DNA from: Sphagnum magellanicum
Taxonomy: Eukaryota; Streptophyta; Sphagnopsida; Sphagnales; Sphagnaceae
Assembly: GCA_021904315.1 (NCBI GenBank)
Contig: CM038923.1
Span: 11,662,038 to 11,726,037, forward strand
Length of the DNA stretch: 64,000 nt
Direction: 5' to 3'
The notes beneath the pieces were generated by a model. The model saw only the letters and a list, made by a program, of their open reading frames with translations, was not told where the DNA came from and did no database searches. The position numbers were made by a program, and so were the translations under genes. Of the stretch, positions 1 to 12,906 are shown in pieces. How positions within the stretch are numbered: the stretch's first letter is position 1; the number at the start of each line of letters is the position of its first letter.

Positions 1-750
1 CCTAAAGAACGGAGTGACCGTTTCTTCTGTGTATCACTCTTTAGCGATGTCACCATTCTTTGCCTTTATACGTGGTGATGGTGCCCAGTTAAGCTTTTTG
101 AACCAGTTTTTGGAGAATGTGATGATCTGTGTTCCTTACACAAAAGCTGAGAGTTATGTCTTTCAGATTTCCTGGAACTTTAAGGTTTACATCTGCTTCC
201 TGAGAATATGGGAGTTCAAGCCACAGCTGAACTGAGGTGTGGCACCTGCTCAGGGTGGTACTTCACATTCACACTCTGACAGAACAACAGCCACAGAAGC
301 TCTTGTTGTATTTTTGTGGCTGTTGTTCCAGGATTTTTAGATTTCCTCATATGGTGTGCTTAGCATAGACCTAAGCAACATTGTGTGTATTGGAGAGATA
401 GATCTGAGCTTCTTGTGGCTTGTGGAATGTGCACACAATTGTGATGGAGGTAGAGAGGTTGCATTGTGGCAAACTCCAGTTCAAATTAGTTGTGTTGCAT
501 GCAGATTCTTGAAAAGAACCTTTTCATGCAGGACAATTTGATGACAATGTAGATGCCACCCATTCCACTTCAGGAACTCAACTGTCTCCACCTTTTCTTG
601 TGCCTGTTCAATCGACATGTACCATTTCTAATGTACAAAATGTAATTCCACCGTTGTGCTTGAAACAAACTCTAGAACAAATGAAATGTGGCAATCTGAA
701 CATGCTTAATTGTGGGAAACTTAACATGTCACTTGACTGATGTGCTGCAG
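1..750 (+). other. Left-edge non-coding stretch, probably intron 1 of the PP2A-B55 gene
   Basis: No exon can be recognised here. The first B55 exon visible in the window begins at 751 in the middle of a codon: it needs a final G from an upstream exon. The conserved N-terminal B55 segment that precedes it in plant homologues was searched for in 1-750 and not found. The stretch is therefore most likely intron, with the start codon left of the window. It contains a perfect 14-bp inverted repeat (282-295 against 315-328). Confidence 0.55.
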
Positions 751-3700
751 TGGACATCATCTCTGCCATTGAATTTGACAAGAGTGGGGAGCATTTGGCA
801 ACTGGTGACAGGGGAGGACGCGTTGTGCTATTTGAAAGAACTGACAGCAGAGAAGTGAGACATCCATCTCTTCCAAGTTCTGATTTAGTTGAGATGGGTT
901 TCACTACTAGTTGAGTATATATATATTCTTCAACCTGCCTTCTAATACTTTCCAATGGATTTCACATGGCAGCAACGAGCACGAAGGGAGTTGGAAAGGG
1001 CAGATTCAGTGGGTCCTAGGCATCCAGAATATCGCTATTCAACTGAATTTCAAAGTCATGAGCCAGAGGTAATCCTTCACTTCTCTCTTCATGTGGTTGG
1101 AAGGGGTTTGTGAACAGTAATTTCTGCACAAGAGCTTTGTAACCTTGTCAGCCAAAAGCTTGAGAGAGAAAGTGATACTCACACATATCATTCTGGGCAT
1201 CAGTGAATGCCCTATTACAGGATGAACTTGAAGGAGCTGAAGGTTGAAGAAGAGCCTTAGGATTGGTTCTAGCTAATTTTGGGTCAGTGAACCTTCAATT
1301 TCTATCTTCTACGTGGCCATGGATTTATGTACTGCTAACTTGTATTACTAACTTGAAATGCAGTTTGACTACTTGAAGAGTTTGGAGATAGAAGAAAAGA
1401 TCAATAAAATCAGGTGGTGCCAGACAGCTAATGGTGCTCGGCTGCTGCTTTCTACAAATGATAAAACCATCAAACTCTGGAAGGTACATTCAGCTTAGGG
1501 TTTCATATTTGAGTTTTGCAAACTGGCTGTTGTTTGTCACAGTCTATGTCCCTCTGACACAAGACTTGGGTGTATGTCTCCAAGCATCTATGATGTCAGT
1601 ATTCTGCCCTTACATCAATTTGTGATGATTATCTTTCTGCATCATTCTGGAGATATTTTGTAGCTTGCTTGATGATTCTTAGCTTTTCTCCTTGCACTCT
1701 GTAGTTGTGGTCTTCTGTGTTCATAGCATAATTGGCTTTGAATTGTCTATTCTCCTTCTCAGAAGGGTTATCCAGCTTCTTAGAAATAGAGGAATAAGAG
1801 GATATGTTGAACTGAGTCTGAAACCCTGGTAAATCTCTGCTGCAGGTGGCAGAGAAGAAGTTAAAGAATGTCTCTAATCTTAATCTAGATCCTGCTGTGC
1901 GATTGGGGAATGGGAGCTCTGTGAGCAGCAGCCCTGTCCTTGGTCCAAGAGGTTTTACCCCTCGGTTGTCAATGAATGGTGGAGCTGTGCCACGACCTCC
2001 TCTTCTTGGCAGCGACTTTGATTTTCCACCCGGCGGCATTCCATCACTACATCTGCCCCTGGTTGTTGTTATTTACCTCCATTTTGAAATCATTCCTCCT
2101 TTGTCTTTGTCACAACTTGTGTACATATGCTATCAGCACTTCCACCTCTAGTCTATGCTTCCTATACAGTGTGCATGGAGAGACCATTTGTTGAGTTTTA
2201 CATGCTTTTGGAGGTTGTAGATCACCAAGCATTGCACAGCAGTCTCTGTTAGCTGTCCTTGCACTTTACCATGCCCTTTGTAATCATCTACATCCATGGA
2301 CCTGTGGGTGATGTCTTGGTTTTGTCTCTGCTCAAGAGGTTGGGCAGATAGCTTGAATGGAATTTGACCTGAGTTGCTACTGAGCAGCATTACTCCTACT
2401 TACTGCCCTTGTATCATATTGAATCCAGGTTTGGAGCAATGAGACTGCTTTGGTTGCCAGATGTAGGAGAGTTTATGCCAATGCCCATGCATACCATATC
2501 AACTCTGTTTCCAACAACAGGTGAGTTCAAACATGTATCTTCCAGGTTGTGGGACTTCATGCTTACCTAAGACTTGTTGACTTGCAATACAATCTGGTCT
2601 GGCAATCAGGTGTGGGACTCAGTGTTATGTAACTGAGATCTGGAAGCTTACCTCAGAAGCTTGTTTCAGCTTGAATCAGGATACTATTCCCTTTTTTGAT
2701 TAGTTATGCCTCTTAAGTGCTGTTGAACTTCATGACCAAGTCTTCCTGTTGCTTCTGTAAATGCTAGAAAAACTCAGGATACAGATGGTTTTACAATTAG
2801 TTTGTCTGAAATCTCTGGCTAGTTACAGTACAGTTATCTACACCTACCATCAGCAGCTGATGGAGTCAGTGGGTAGTAATGGCAGCTTGTTACTGGCATT
2901 CATGATGAATGTGACAGACTGACAATTTGTGAGCAACTCTCACAAGGTTATGACTGCACACATTGTCATGTTATCTTCAAAATGTTGTTCCAGAAATTTC
3001 TCTGCAATCTCCACAACAATGAGATCCTGCAGTGAGCACATGTTTGGCTATTTTGTGGCTCAAGTATTTTTCATCTGTTATTTGACAGGGCTTTTGTTCC
3101 ATGATACCTGTGCAGTGATTGTGAAACATTCATTTCAGCAGATGATTTGAGAGTAAACTTATGGAACCTTGAAGTTAGTGATCAAAGCTTCAACATTGTT
3201 GATATTAAACCAGTCAACATGGAGGACCTCACAGGTATATTCTGTGAAGCTGTGCAATGGGTGTCTTTCAGCTTCTGGTGATGGGATGGACTGCGTTTCT
3301 TGGGCTAGAGCAAAACTGTACTGCTGGTAAGTGGTTGTCATCCAAGATGCAACTTACTGTGGGTTTGTTTGTGTGTGCTTCTGCGATTGAACAGAGGTGA
3401 TAACCTCTGCAGAATTTCACCCATCACACTGCAATGTGCTCGCTTACAGTAGCAGCAAGGGCTCCATTCGCCTCATTGATATGCGCCAGTCAGCCCTCTG
3501 TGACAGACACTCAAAGCTGTATGTTGCTACACCCTGTTCATGATGCATCTCTGTTGTTCATTTCTCCCGAACTAGTCAGTTGCCTGGTATCTGGAATCTA
3601 TGCTCAACTGACCAATGATAAAAGACACAGAGCTATGGCTTAAAATGATATTCCTCCAGTATTTCTATTGTGTTAGAAGTGGAGGAATACTGAAGAGCAC

Positions 3701-5956
3701 ACAACTCTGTTTCTGTACATCCACCTCTGTCTGCTAATGCCATGCAGGGAGTTTTGCTTGCATCTCTTTCACACATACAAGATTGGCAAATTTTTAGGAC
3801 TGATTTTTGTTTGAACTGGTTGATGATTGGAAATTATTCCTTAGATTCGAGGAGTCTGAGCCACCAGGAACAAGATCATTTTTCACAGAGATAATTGCAT
3901 CCATCTCTGATATTAAGTTTGCAAGAGGTGGTCGCTACATACTCAGCCGTGACTATATGACCCTCAAGGTTTGCTTCTCTGCTTACTATTAAGGTTCTGG
4001 TGTCTGTGAGACTCTGCACAGGTCAGAATGGCTCTTTATTCATTTCCACAGCCCTTTTGGCCTGACATCTGATAACCAAAGTCAATTGATTGGATGGTGT
4101 TCTGTGAGATGAAGTTTCACCACTAGAATTATTGGTGCAATGGGAACCTGGGGACATTTAGTTATAGATAGTTTTGCAACTGAAGTCTCTTGGCAGTTTC
4201 ACTGAAAATTATCTGGATGACTAAATTCCAGTGTTGCATGATGCAGTTGTGGGACATAAACATGGAAGCTGCTCCTGTTGCTACATTCAGAGTTCATGAG
4301 TATTTACGGCCTAAGGTGGGAGATTTGATCTTATCAGTGCCTTGTGCACATGTAGGCTCATGTCTAAATTCTGTAGACTCATTTGTAATAGCGTGGTTCC
4401 AGTTTGTTCGGCTGGTTTTCCATCTAGATGAGGCCTCATGTCAACAGTGCCTTTATGCTGGGGATAGTTTGGGGATGGTACCATTTACAACAATGATTTC
4501 TGTTGTTTTCCTTGAAATCTCATTGGAATTGGCCCTGATGCTAATGGGCATGGGGTTGGTCCGAGGTGTACTGACAATTTGCACAGACATGAACAAGGTT
4601 GTGGACCTTGATGTGATATTTGGGTAAAGCTTGAACTGTCAGTTTCTGTTTCCAGCACCAAAGAGCAACCCAGGTTGCTGTGTCAGCCTGACTGATCGTG
4701 GCTTATTTTGGATTTTGCAGCTGTGTGATCTTTATGAGAATGACTCTATCTTTGACAAGTTTGAGTGCTGTCTGAGTGGAGACGGTGAACGTGTGGCCAC
4801 TGGTTCTTACAGGTATGCATGCTTTGGTTCCTATGCACCAGTGCAGCTTTAGAGGAATTTATTGGAAAGCTGAGAGTACAGAGTACAGACTCTGGGATGG
4901 ACTTGGGGTTTTGTCAACCTCTACTGATGGCCATATAGCTTTGTGTAAAGGTCACAAGAGCTTTCATGACCTGCATATGATCCATTTGAATAATTGAGGT
5001 TATGCCATGAACCTTCCTCTTGAATAGTGCAGGCAGAAGATGAAGAGACTATTGAAACTTCTCAACCACAATACAATGCTATACCCAACATCGTTCTGGA
5101 GGCACACAGCTATGTTGGTAATAAATATGAAGTATGTGTGAAAATTTTGTGCTTGTGTGTGCAACAGCAATGTGTTTCGTGTGTTTGGGGCAATGCCTGG
5201 CAGTGAGGAGGCATCAACCTTGGAAGCCAGCAAAACTCCTAATAGGTATTGCTCATTTGGTTTGGCAGTTTTCTGGACTGTTCTGTTGAGGAAGTGAATA
5301 CTTGCTTTTTATTATGTATTATGTACCTTTTGCAAGAAAAAAGGGCTGATTGAGTGAGAAGGATCAGGGACACCACAGGAAGCTGAAAGGACAGTTAGAA
5401 CAGTAGAAGTGAGTGTATTATCATAATGGGATCTGAGCACCAACAGGTTCAGGTTCTGGTTCATTGCATTGTGCCCATTATGTTTGTGGTCCTCAATTGG
5501 AGGGTGGATGATGGGTGGGTGGTGTTGGTTGGATGGAATGGTGGTGAACCAACAATGCTGAAGGCGACTTGTGCCTCCCCCTTCAAGGCCTGGAAGCCGA
5601 CTTGCTAATCTTGCCCGTGGTCGACGTGACAACCGACGAGGTTTGTCTATCCCTCTCCTTCAAGTAGATAGGTAAAGGCAAGATTTCTCCAGAGGTTGTT
5701 TCTGGATCTTATATCCACTAGTCTGTCCACATGGGCTGAAGTTACTTTTGGTACTTCTTGGTTCATTCAGTCATGCATTGTGAGTAACTGTAGAGTTGTT
5801 TTGTGGACTGCAGTTGGAGGGAGTGAGAGCCCAGGAACAGAGATGAATGGTGGGGCCTACGATTTTACATCAAAGCTACTGCACTTAGCATGGCATCCGA
5901 TGTCGAACGTGATTGCGTGCGCAGCATCCAACAGCTTGTACATGTACTACGCCTAG
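751..5956 (+). CDS. PP2A-B55: PP2A 55-kDa regulatory subunit B (B55), 5'-partial, 13 exons
   Basis: B55 is the WD40 beta-propeller subunit that directs the PP2A scaffold/catalytic dimer to substrates. Exons: 751-854, 973-1068, 1364-1483, 1846-2061, 2429-2520, 3116-3234, 3395-3518, 3845-3968, 4247-4315, 4721-4812, 5168-5245, 5564-5640, 5814-5956 (stop TAG). All have GT/AG borders and phases that chain without a break, giving 484 residues plus a missing N-terminus. Plant B55 proteins are about 500-515 residues, so only a short first exon is absent. Family stretches visible include [92 protein letters not shown] and the C-terminal SNSLYMYYA. The donor at 2061/2062 could shift by one codon to 2064. 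Family identity is near certain; individual borders are inferred from frame and consensus. Confidence 0.95.
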
Positions 5957-8318
5957 GACCATCCGTTTTGTTCAGTAAAGACGAATATGATGATCTGTTC
6001 AACAAGTGTTATTCTTTTTTTAACTTCGCCATTTGTGAGAGGCACTTTGCCTAGTGAACCTTCTCCTTGTGAGGAGAAAGAAAGTGAGACAGACGGAAAC
6101 AGAAGCTAATTGCTTTTCACGTTCTCCATTTGTGAGGACTTCAGTAAGGCGATATTTATAGGGCAGGGCTCCTCAGAGGCACTTAAGGGTGAACTGGGAA
6201 CAAAGTGACCAAGAAGGGGTGGGGGGGGGGCTTTCCACTAGTATAGTTGGCATGAAGGTTTTCAGACAGGTTAGCCTTTTTTATGAACTTTTTAGGTGCA
6301 TATTGTTAGTTATTGTGGGAAGGGTAATACACGAACAGATGGGGTTTTCCTTATGGAGGGTCTTAATCTTGATTCACATAAGTTTGTGGAACTAGCAGCT
6401 GCTCAATGTACGCTGGTTCCTGCTTAACTTAGGATTGACTGGCAGTGGATGCCCAGTAAAAACTGTGAGCAAAATGGTCTTTTGAGGAGTGTGACACAGA
6501 GTTCAGAGTTGGAAGTGTTTCTCAATTGAGTTTCTGGTGTGGTGAGTGAACCATCTCTGTTCTTTAGAGTTATAGGGCAACCAGTCCCCTAGATGCCTCC
6601 TTATACTTGGCTTCTCAGAAGTATTCTCCTTCTTATGAGGTCACAACTTGGAGTGTCTCCATCTACATTTGATGTAGGGAGCCGAAGTGCCAACAAACTT
6701 AATTCAGCCTGTCAAGGTATTCTATTTCTGTGTGGATCTCTTCCTTTGTGAATGTGTAAATTGTAGGTTTTGCAAGTGTGTTTCTTTGTGATATCAACTG
6801 CCTTTTTTATATCGATCAATGCAAGGGATTGTTGTACCAGTGACTATGATTTCCTTCTATGCAGTCAAGTAGTACTGGAGCAGCAAATTTGCTCCAAAGG
6901 CCATTATTCATTATACCTTGGAGCAAGTTCCCCAACTTCAGCCATCTGTTGCTTTGGATACAAGCGCTGACAATCAACTGACCTCCAACTGCAGATTTCC
7001 ACTCCCCAGAAATACAGGCCACCCTTCGATTGACTCAGACAAGGAAAATAGACTTGTGCTCAACAGTTTGATGTCGGGGATGGGCAATGTTGCTTTCCTG
7101 GCTTCCTTGTGATTGGAAAGAAGCCTGTTGTAGAGGATCTGTGTGGATTTCGGATGAGATTTGGTTCCAGTATCTATTGACCATATCTGATCCTCCTTAC
7201 AAGATGGTTCTCAGTTCCTCTTCACAGGAGATGTGGTATGTATCACAGGGTGCATCCAATATGAGGAAATGAGGGATAAAATTCTGCAGCAACGAATTGT
7301 GATGCTAGTTTGAATAATTCTTGGTTTTATGGTGCAGAACATGATAAAAAGAGGACAACAATTGAGATTGAGTCTGATTTAGAGTTTGATTTAGGGCTTT
7401 TTGTCTTTCGTGGTTCTGACATTAAGCTGTAAATGTAAAGCCTTATTTCCTTGGCAAAAAGGAAGGGAAAAAGACTCAAATTGCACAAAAAGAAACCTGA
7501 AGCAGATCTCCGCCATGCCTTTGCAGCCCCTTTCCCACACTACTGTACATGGGTTTTATTTTATTTTGTGAATTTTGGCACTTGCCAACAAAAACAAAAA
7601 TCCAGGGCAACTGACTCCAAGAATGTTTGTGAAAAAGATGTGCCAAAGTTGCCAGATTTGGAGGAAAGAAATTCTGAAATTGCCGTATTTAGACAATAGG
7701 TTTCAGGAGGTCGCCAAAATACAGCAGGATTCTTAATGTTTTCTACTTTCCTCTCTTCCATGTTGCAAAATCTGGCTAAATCCTCTTGTGGATGATTGCC
7801 GGTGTGGCTATGTCACAATTGAAAAAATTAAAATTAAACAAAAATGCCACTGCAGTACCTTGGCAGCTTCAACAATAATTGTATTATTGTCAGAAGTGTT
7901 GAAATTTCTAAGTAATCTTCCCCCTGCGCCCCCCCACCAGAATTACATTTTTGTGAAGGAAAATAGAGAACCTTGTAGGAATTTTTTTTTTGTTTTGAAC
8001 ATGGAATCTTTGAAATAAAATAATTGTTTGACACTGAAATGTTGAACTTGGCTGAGGAAGGAAAACCCTTTTTTTTTTTCCTTACAAAAGTAATGTGTGA
8101 GAGCTCTCTCTTTTAAGAGTACGATGAGGAGGTTGCAAGGTTGAAAAAATTGAACCCGCAAATTGTTAGGTTTTGTGCACCTTGAGCAAACATTTGTAAG
8201 TAAAATGAAAGAGCAAGAGAGTTATGTGTGAAAAACTCCAAATTCTTTTTAAAAGCTCCTTTGAAATTTGTATGTCATTTGCATGTAACATGTAAGTACT
8301 AGTTCACAAAGGTAACTC
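5957..8318. other. 3' flank of PP2A-B55 and unassigned spacer
   Basis: The first few hundred bases are probably 3' UTR. A run of 14 G in 15 bases lies at 6216-6230. An open stretch at about 6840-7112 on the + strand follows a good acceptor (TTCTATGCAG, ending 6864), and another follows at 7120-7270. I recognise no family in either, and stops break them up. The open frame at 7451-7699 is lysine-rich and has no recognisable domain. I cannot support a gene here. Confidence 0.4.
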
Positions 8319-8392
8319 TTAGGCTCACTTTACACTAGGAGTCAGGGCCAATGTTCAACCCAAATCCAACATTCCTATTAGTGTAAAGGTTA
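8319..8392. mobile_element. Short PIF/Harbinger-like MITE copy (copy A)
   Basis: TTA at 8319-8321 and TTA at 8390-8392 flank a 68-bp unit. It starts GGCTCACTTTACACTAGGAG (8322) and ends with the inverted counterpart CCTATTAGTGTAAAGG (8374-8389). The left end matches the inverted end of copy B near 12312-12338. A TTA target duplication with G-rich termini is typical of PIF/Harbinger MITEs. The right end has lost a few bases, so this is a reduced copy. Confidence 0.5.
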
Positions 8393-9540
8393 AAATTAAT
8401 CTCATTTTTTCTTTTTTTTCAGCATGGATATGGATTGCATCTATAAACATCATTGATACTTTCCATTTGAGTTTATTCATCATTGTTCATATCATCATAT
8501 TCCATATGATTTTCGAGTTGATATTCATCGAACTTTGCATATCTTTTTATCTTGATCAACATCCGATCAACGTTATACTGCAACTTGGCATGTTTTTTTG
8601 TTATTTCCTTCTTAATGTTTGTCCTTTCCTTTATGAGGTGATGAAAAAGGTCATCAAGAAATTCATGATTGTTTCTGTCGGTACATGGGTGGCAATTGGG
8701 AGACATTACAAGGGGAACACATGATTAAAACATTCGTTTTAACTTATCGCAAATTTTTGGAGTCAACTTCAAATCCTACCTCACTTCCATCAACATGATT
8801 ACACCGCGCACATGCCTTTGCTCATGTAAGGGAGTATGTTTGAGCAATATGTGCATTATTTTCGAATGCATTTGCAACCCCATCTAACAAAACCATGAAA
8901 ATCTTTCATTTTTTCCATCAACTTGTTGAGGTTGACCTCCCCCCTTTCATTGATGATTTCCATCTTGAAATGGAGGTTATTTTATATTGGGAGGCATTTG
9001 TCTATGTTTTGAATTATTCACCACGTCTTTCTTTTGGTGGCCTTTCGCCTATGGTGTATGAATTTTGACAAGATTGTTTTGTCCTAAATGATTTCATGAG
9101 TAGCTTCGACCTTTTTTTTGAGGTATGTGGGCACATTGGTCATTCAGTCATGTTCCACTTTCAATATCGCGTTTACTTTCTACATCTTGATTTTTAACTT
9201 GAAGAAGTTGTCATGATCACAAAAACAACCAAGACTACATGATTTTTTTAACCAAAATGAAAACCAAGGCAAACGTAATTCCAAATCCAGATCATAAAAC
9301 AAGAAGAATAACACGACAATTGCAAATAAAGATCCAACAAAATTTTATTTGCAAAAAAGAAACAAAACAAGGTTATGACAAGAAAATGCACCCAAAATTG
9401 ATGTTGAACAAACTAAATGTAATGGGGGATTCTAGTTATATTTATACTCATTGGGCACCTAACTCAAAAAAAAAATTCAAAAAATTTCAAATCTACATGT
9501 GGCCCAAATGCATTCATGTGCACCCATGTGTGAATTATGA
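8393..9540. other. AT-rich spacer, nothing recognised
   Basis: Short open frames occur on both strands (for example 8467-8724 + and 9239-9544 +), but they have low-complexity, codon-unlike composition and no recognisable motif. I see no RNA gene, transposase or splice-consistent exon. Confidence 0.4.
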
Positions 9541-9815
9541 ATGAAATAAAACTCAATTAAGAGTGAATTAAAATTCAACTAAGAGTGAACTTAAACTTAA
9601 TTAAAAGTGAATTGAGAATTAATTATGTGTGAACTAAAAATTAACTAGAAATGAATTTAAAATTAACTAATGTTTAACTAGAAGTCAATTAGGATTTAAC
9701 TAAAAGTGAATTAAAATTTTAAATAAAAATGAACTAGGACTTAACTAAGAATTAATTAGAAGTGAAGTAAAACTTAACTAAAAATTGATTAAGAATGTAT
9801 TGAAACTAAACTAAA
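9541..9815. repeat. AT-rich minisatellite, core AACTAAAAGTGAATTAAAA
   Basis: About a dozen degenerate units of roughly 20-24 bp follow one another. Each is a variant of 'AACTAAAAGTGAATTAAAATT' trimmed or shifted (AACTAAGAGTGAACTTAAA, AACTAGAAATGAATTTAAA, AACTAAAAATTGATTAAGA and so on). No coding potential. The array directly precedes the decayed reverse transcriptase that follows. Confidence 0.7.
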
Positions 9816-9889
9816 AGTTAGGTGTAAGTTTTTTACAAATCATGAACGAACTCCATAACACTGGCATTCGTGACAAAAATAGTTTAAAA

Positions 9890-11940
9890 ACATATGTCCC
9901 ATCACGATTGATGAGGTGACCTATCATTTAATTGCCCGCACATTGACTATTTAATTTGGAGATATTTTTGCGGAACATTTTAGTCCTCATTAGTTTGGTG
10001 TATTTGACTAGTGGGGAATGTGAGACAATGGTTCATGGCATTTGAGCAATGTTATATTTTCACCAAGATTGGGTGGTGTTACAAATGGATATTTGTAACG
10101 CCTTCAATTTGGTGTCATGGTCATTTGATGATTTTATGCATGACCATCCCCATTGTATTTTTTTAAGGTTCTCGACATGGGGATTTCACAGTCATTTTAT
10201 TGACATCAAGTACATGATAGAAGGACCCATTGGGAGGAACGTTGTTTGTTCTGGCTCACCTTCATGTTCTTCACCCTACACAACAACCCACCATATTTGT
10301 GTTTTTATTTTATTGGTGGATGATACGCACATAATAGGTTTCACATTAGATGTGGTTTTTGTTTTTTTTATGATTACAACATGAGTTTTTAGCATTGAGA
10401 CTTTCAATGTAGTCAATGAAATGTGTAGTTTGGTCTCCATAGGGGTTGGACCACTTTATATCACTTTTTTTTGGTTATCTTACTTTCAATTTGGGTTTTT
10501 GTATTTCAAATGCATTAGTGGGATCCAAATCATTTGTTGAGTCATTTGTGGTTAAGGCTTTTCATGAAGATTTTGGGACAATATTTAACCTCTTTATGCT
10601 TATAGATCTTTAGACAACTTTTGGGATGCTCTTATTGTGTTATGCCTAATCCCATGATTACTTGTTTTGTACAATGTTTTCATTTCCATGTATTTTGCAA
10701 CATTATGCTTAGTTTGATACTCGTACCATAACTCTGTTGCAAAAGTTATTTAGTGTGGAATCTTTTGGTGGTTTTATCGATCACATAATTCATCATTAAG
10801 CCACTTTTCTTACTTTTTCAAACAAGTTCAGCCTCCCTTTTGTAATTTGGATTGTTGCCCCCTCATTCTTGCGATGTTGGGCATTGATCCCTCTTGCACT
10901 TGTTATTCATTTCCAGCAGGATGATCACCCTATTCTTCTGGATGCAATAACACATGTTGAGATTAACATTTCCCCGTTTCAAATTGCACTTTGACATACT
11001 TGAGCCTTATTATCCTAGTTTATGCGCTCTCAAGTCCCATTCTTTGAAAGCCTAATGGTTTAGTTTTATCCTTGGTTATAGGTTTTTTTGGGGGATCATT
11101 TACACGAACAAAAGTTTGTTTCACTTTTAATAAATGTTCCTTCAAATATCATGCGAACACATTTCCACTCATGTGTAGGTCTAGGGGCAAACATTTGATT
11201 ATTAGCTCGTCCTACCACACCTACATTTTGTTTATTTTTAGTCCACTTCCTTACAACACTATGTATCCATCTTGGCTTACCACATCCTATGATTGCCCAT
11301 CTTTCATGATGTTGGTGTGGTCATTGATGATTTAAATATCCATTTGTTTCGGTGCTTTTACGAGAGTGAACATACAATGGCCCATGATACATTTTGGGAT
11401 ACTATTGCAACTATTGTTTTTGAAAGTGGATCACATGTTTAGAGGTAGGTTTCCCACCTTTTCCCTCATCACACCTGATGATGAATGGATATCTTTATCA
11501 TTAGAGACAACTTTTGGACCTTGATGGACATCATGATTACTGATTCAACTCACACAAATATGATGCAATGAACATCGACGATAACAACACATGCAACAAT
11601 GATGGATGTTTAGTAGAAGACACGATCATATGTTGAATAAACACCAAATGATGACTTCATTCCCCTTGCTATTGAGACATATGAGTGTTTTCACTCTCGT
11701 TATGATTCATTTTTGACCGCTTGTACATCAACCACTATTGCATGTCATCATCAATCTTCTTTAGTCTCTTTGATGTTTATTTCTTACTATTGACAACACA
11801 TGTCCATAGCCTTGTAGCATGCACAAACCATAACAATTTTTTGATGGGTTGCTACACTTGGTTGGGGTTCCTCATATCTTCCACACATTGTAACTAGTGC
11901 ACCTCCATTATTAGCCAATTTGTGGCATATGACAATTCTT
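9890..11940 (+). pseudogene. Decayed LINE-type (non-LTR) reverse transcriptase, copy A
   Basis: Reading across frameshifts and stops gives an ordered reverse-transcriptase polyprotein. PITIDEVTYHLIARTL (about 9900-9950, fingers) is followed by GECETMVHGI (about 10015-10045), then DWVVLQMDICNAFNLVSW (about 10067-10120) with the first catalytic Asp, then LLVDDTHIIGF (about 10312-10345) with the DD pair of the YxDD-type box. The C-terminal part continues with CYA...FCTMFSFPC (about 10630-10700), GCWALIPLALVIHFQQDD-like sequence (about 10860-10925) and FIPLAIETYECFHSRYDSFL (about 11656-11716). Many stops are TGA or TAA in place of CGA or CAA, as expected after decay of methylated CpG. Inactive. 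The ends are not defined, and neither a poly(A) tail nor a target duplication was identified. Confidence 0.75.
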
Positions 11941-12116
11941 TTGTTTTAAGTCTTTTTTGTTATCATTGATTGTCATTTCATAGCTATGAGTTGTCTTTGC
12001 ATAGGGTCTTTATATGACATTTGTTGAGTGTTTCCGTTTTTTCTTTGGATTGTGTCTACTTGTGTTCTTATTTGCCTTGTACTTTTGTTCGATGGGTTCC
12101 TATCCTTGATTTTGAT

Positions 12117-12341
12117 TTATGAGGTTTTTCTTCACTTTACTCTAGGAGTCAATGCTGAAATAGAAAAAAAAAATTCAAGCTGCTCCAAGTACTAATAAAT
12201 GCTGAACTTTATGGCCTTGTATTGGCCCCAAGGCTGGGAAAAGGATGCCATCAAATTTGGGAGGCCAATTTGCAACCCAAAAGTGCTCAAAGCTGGCCCT
12301 GAGTTTTTTGGACCCTCACTCCTAGTGTAAAGCGGGCCTTA
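12117..12341. mobile_element. PIF/Harbinger-like MITE (copy B), about 220 bp
   Basis: The right end, CCTAGTGTAAAGCGGGCC, stops at 12338 and is followed by TTA (12339-12341). The left counterpart CACTTTACTCTAGGAGT lies at 12133-12149, with TTA at 12117-12119 just outside. The inverted right terminus GGCCCGCTTTACACTAGGAG is nearly identical to the left terminus of copy A at 8322. No transposase was seen inside. Copies A and B might instead be the two ends of one 4-kb element that contains the decayed LINE. Confidence 0.55.
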
Positions 12342-12535
12342 AATGCAATTCAAACGACCAATTCTTTGATCACATTTTTTTTTCTTCTTTTGCATCTAGG
12401 AACAAAGCCTGTGATGCTATATTATTACAACTAAAGTGCCAGTTTTACTGAAGTTAATTTGTCAAAAGTCTACTCCTCAAAAGAATTCAAGGCTCCCATT
12501 CTAACAATCTATTGGCCATATAGGCTATTTCCCCG

Positions 12536-12906
12536 CCCCTAGGACACAAGCCTATTCCCCAGACCCCACATGGGTTACTTGTGTATATTTTCTACACTAA
12601 TTCCTGATTGGTCATATAAGTTTTTTTTTTTTTTTTCCCCTCATTCATAGGCTATTTCTTTGAACCCGAAACCCTACTCCACAAACCCTGTATAATAAGC
12701 GTGTATAGAATCCTATAACCTGATTGGTCATAAAGGTTTTTTTTTTTCATCCTTCCGCACAAGCCTATTCAACAGACCTCACATATTTTCTACACTAATC
12801 CTATCACCTGATTGGTCATGTGGGGTTTTTTTTTACATCCCTAGGCACAAGCCTATTCCACAGACCCCATATAATTGTGTATATTTTTTACATTAATCTT
12901 ATAACC
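12536..12906. repeat. Tandem repeat of about 75-115 bp with an inverted CCAAT box in each unit
   Basis: Four diverged units share the order: GCACAAGCCTATTCCACAGA, then CCCATAT...TGTGTATATTTTCTAC, then CTAATCCTATAACC, then TGATTGGTCAT, then a long T run. The TGATTGGTCAT core is seen at about 12605, 12720 and 12809. The T runs (8-17 nt) differ in length between units, which accounts for part of the period variation. Confidence 0.7.
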
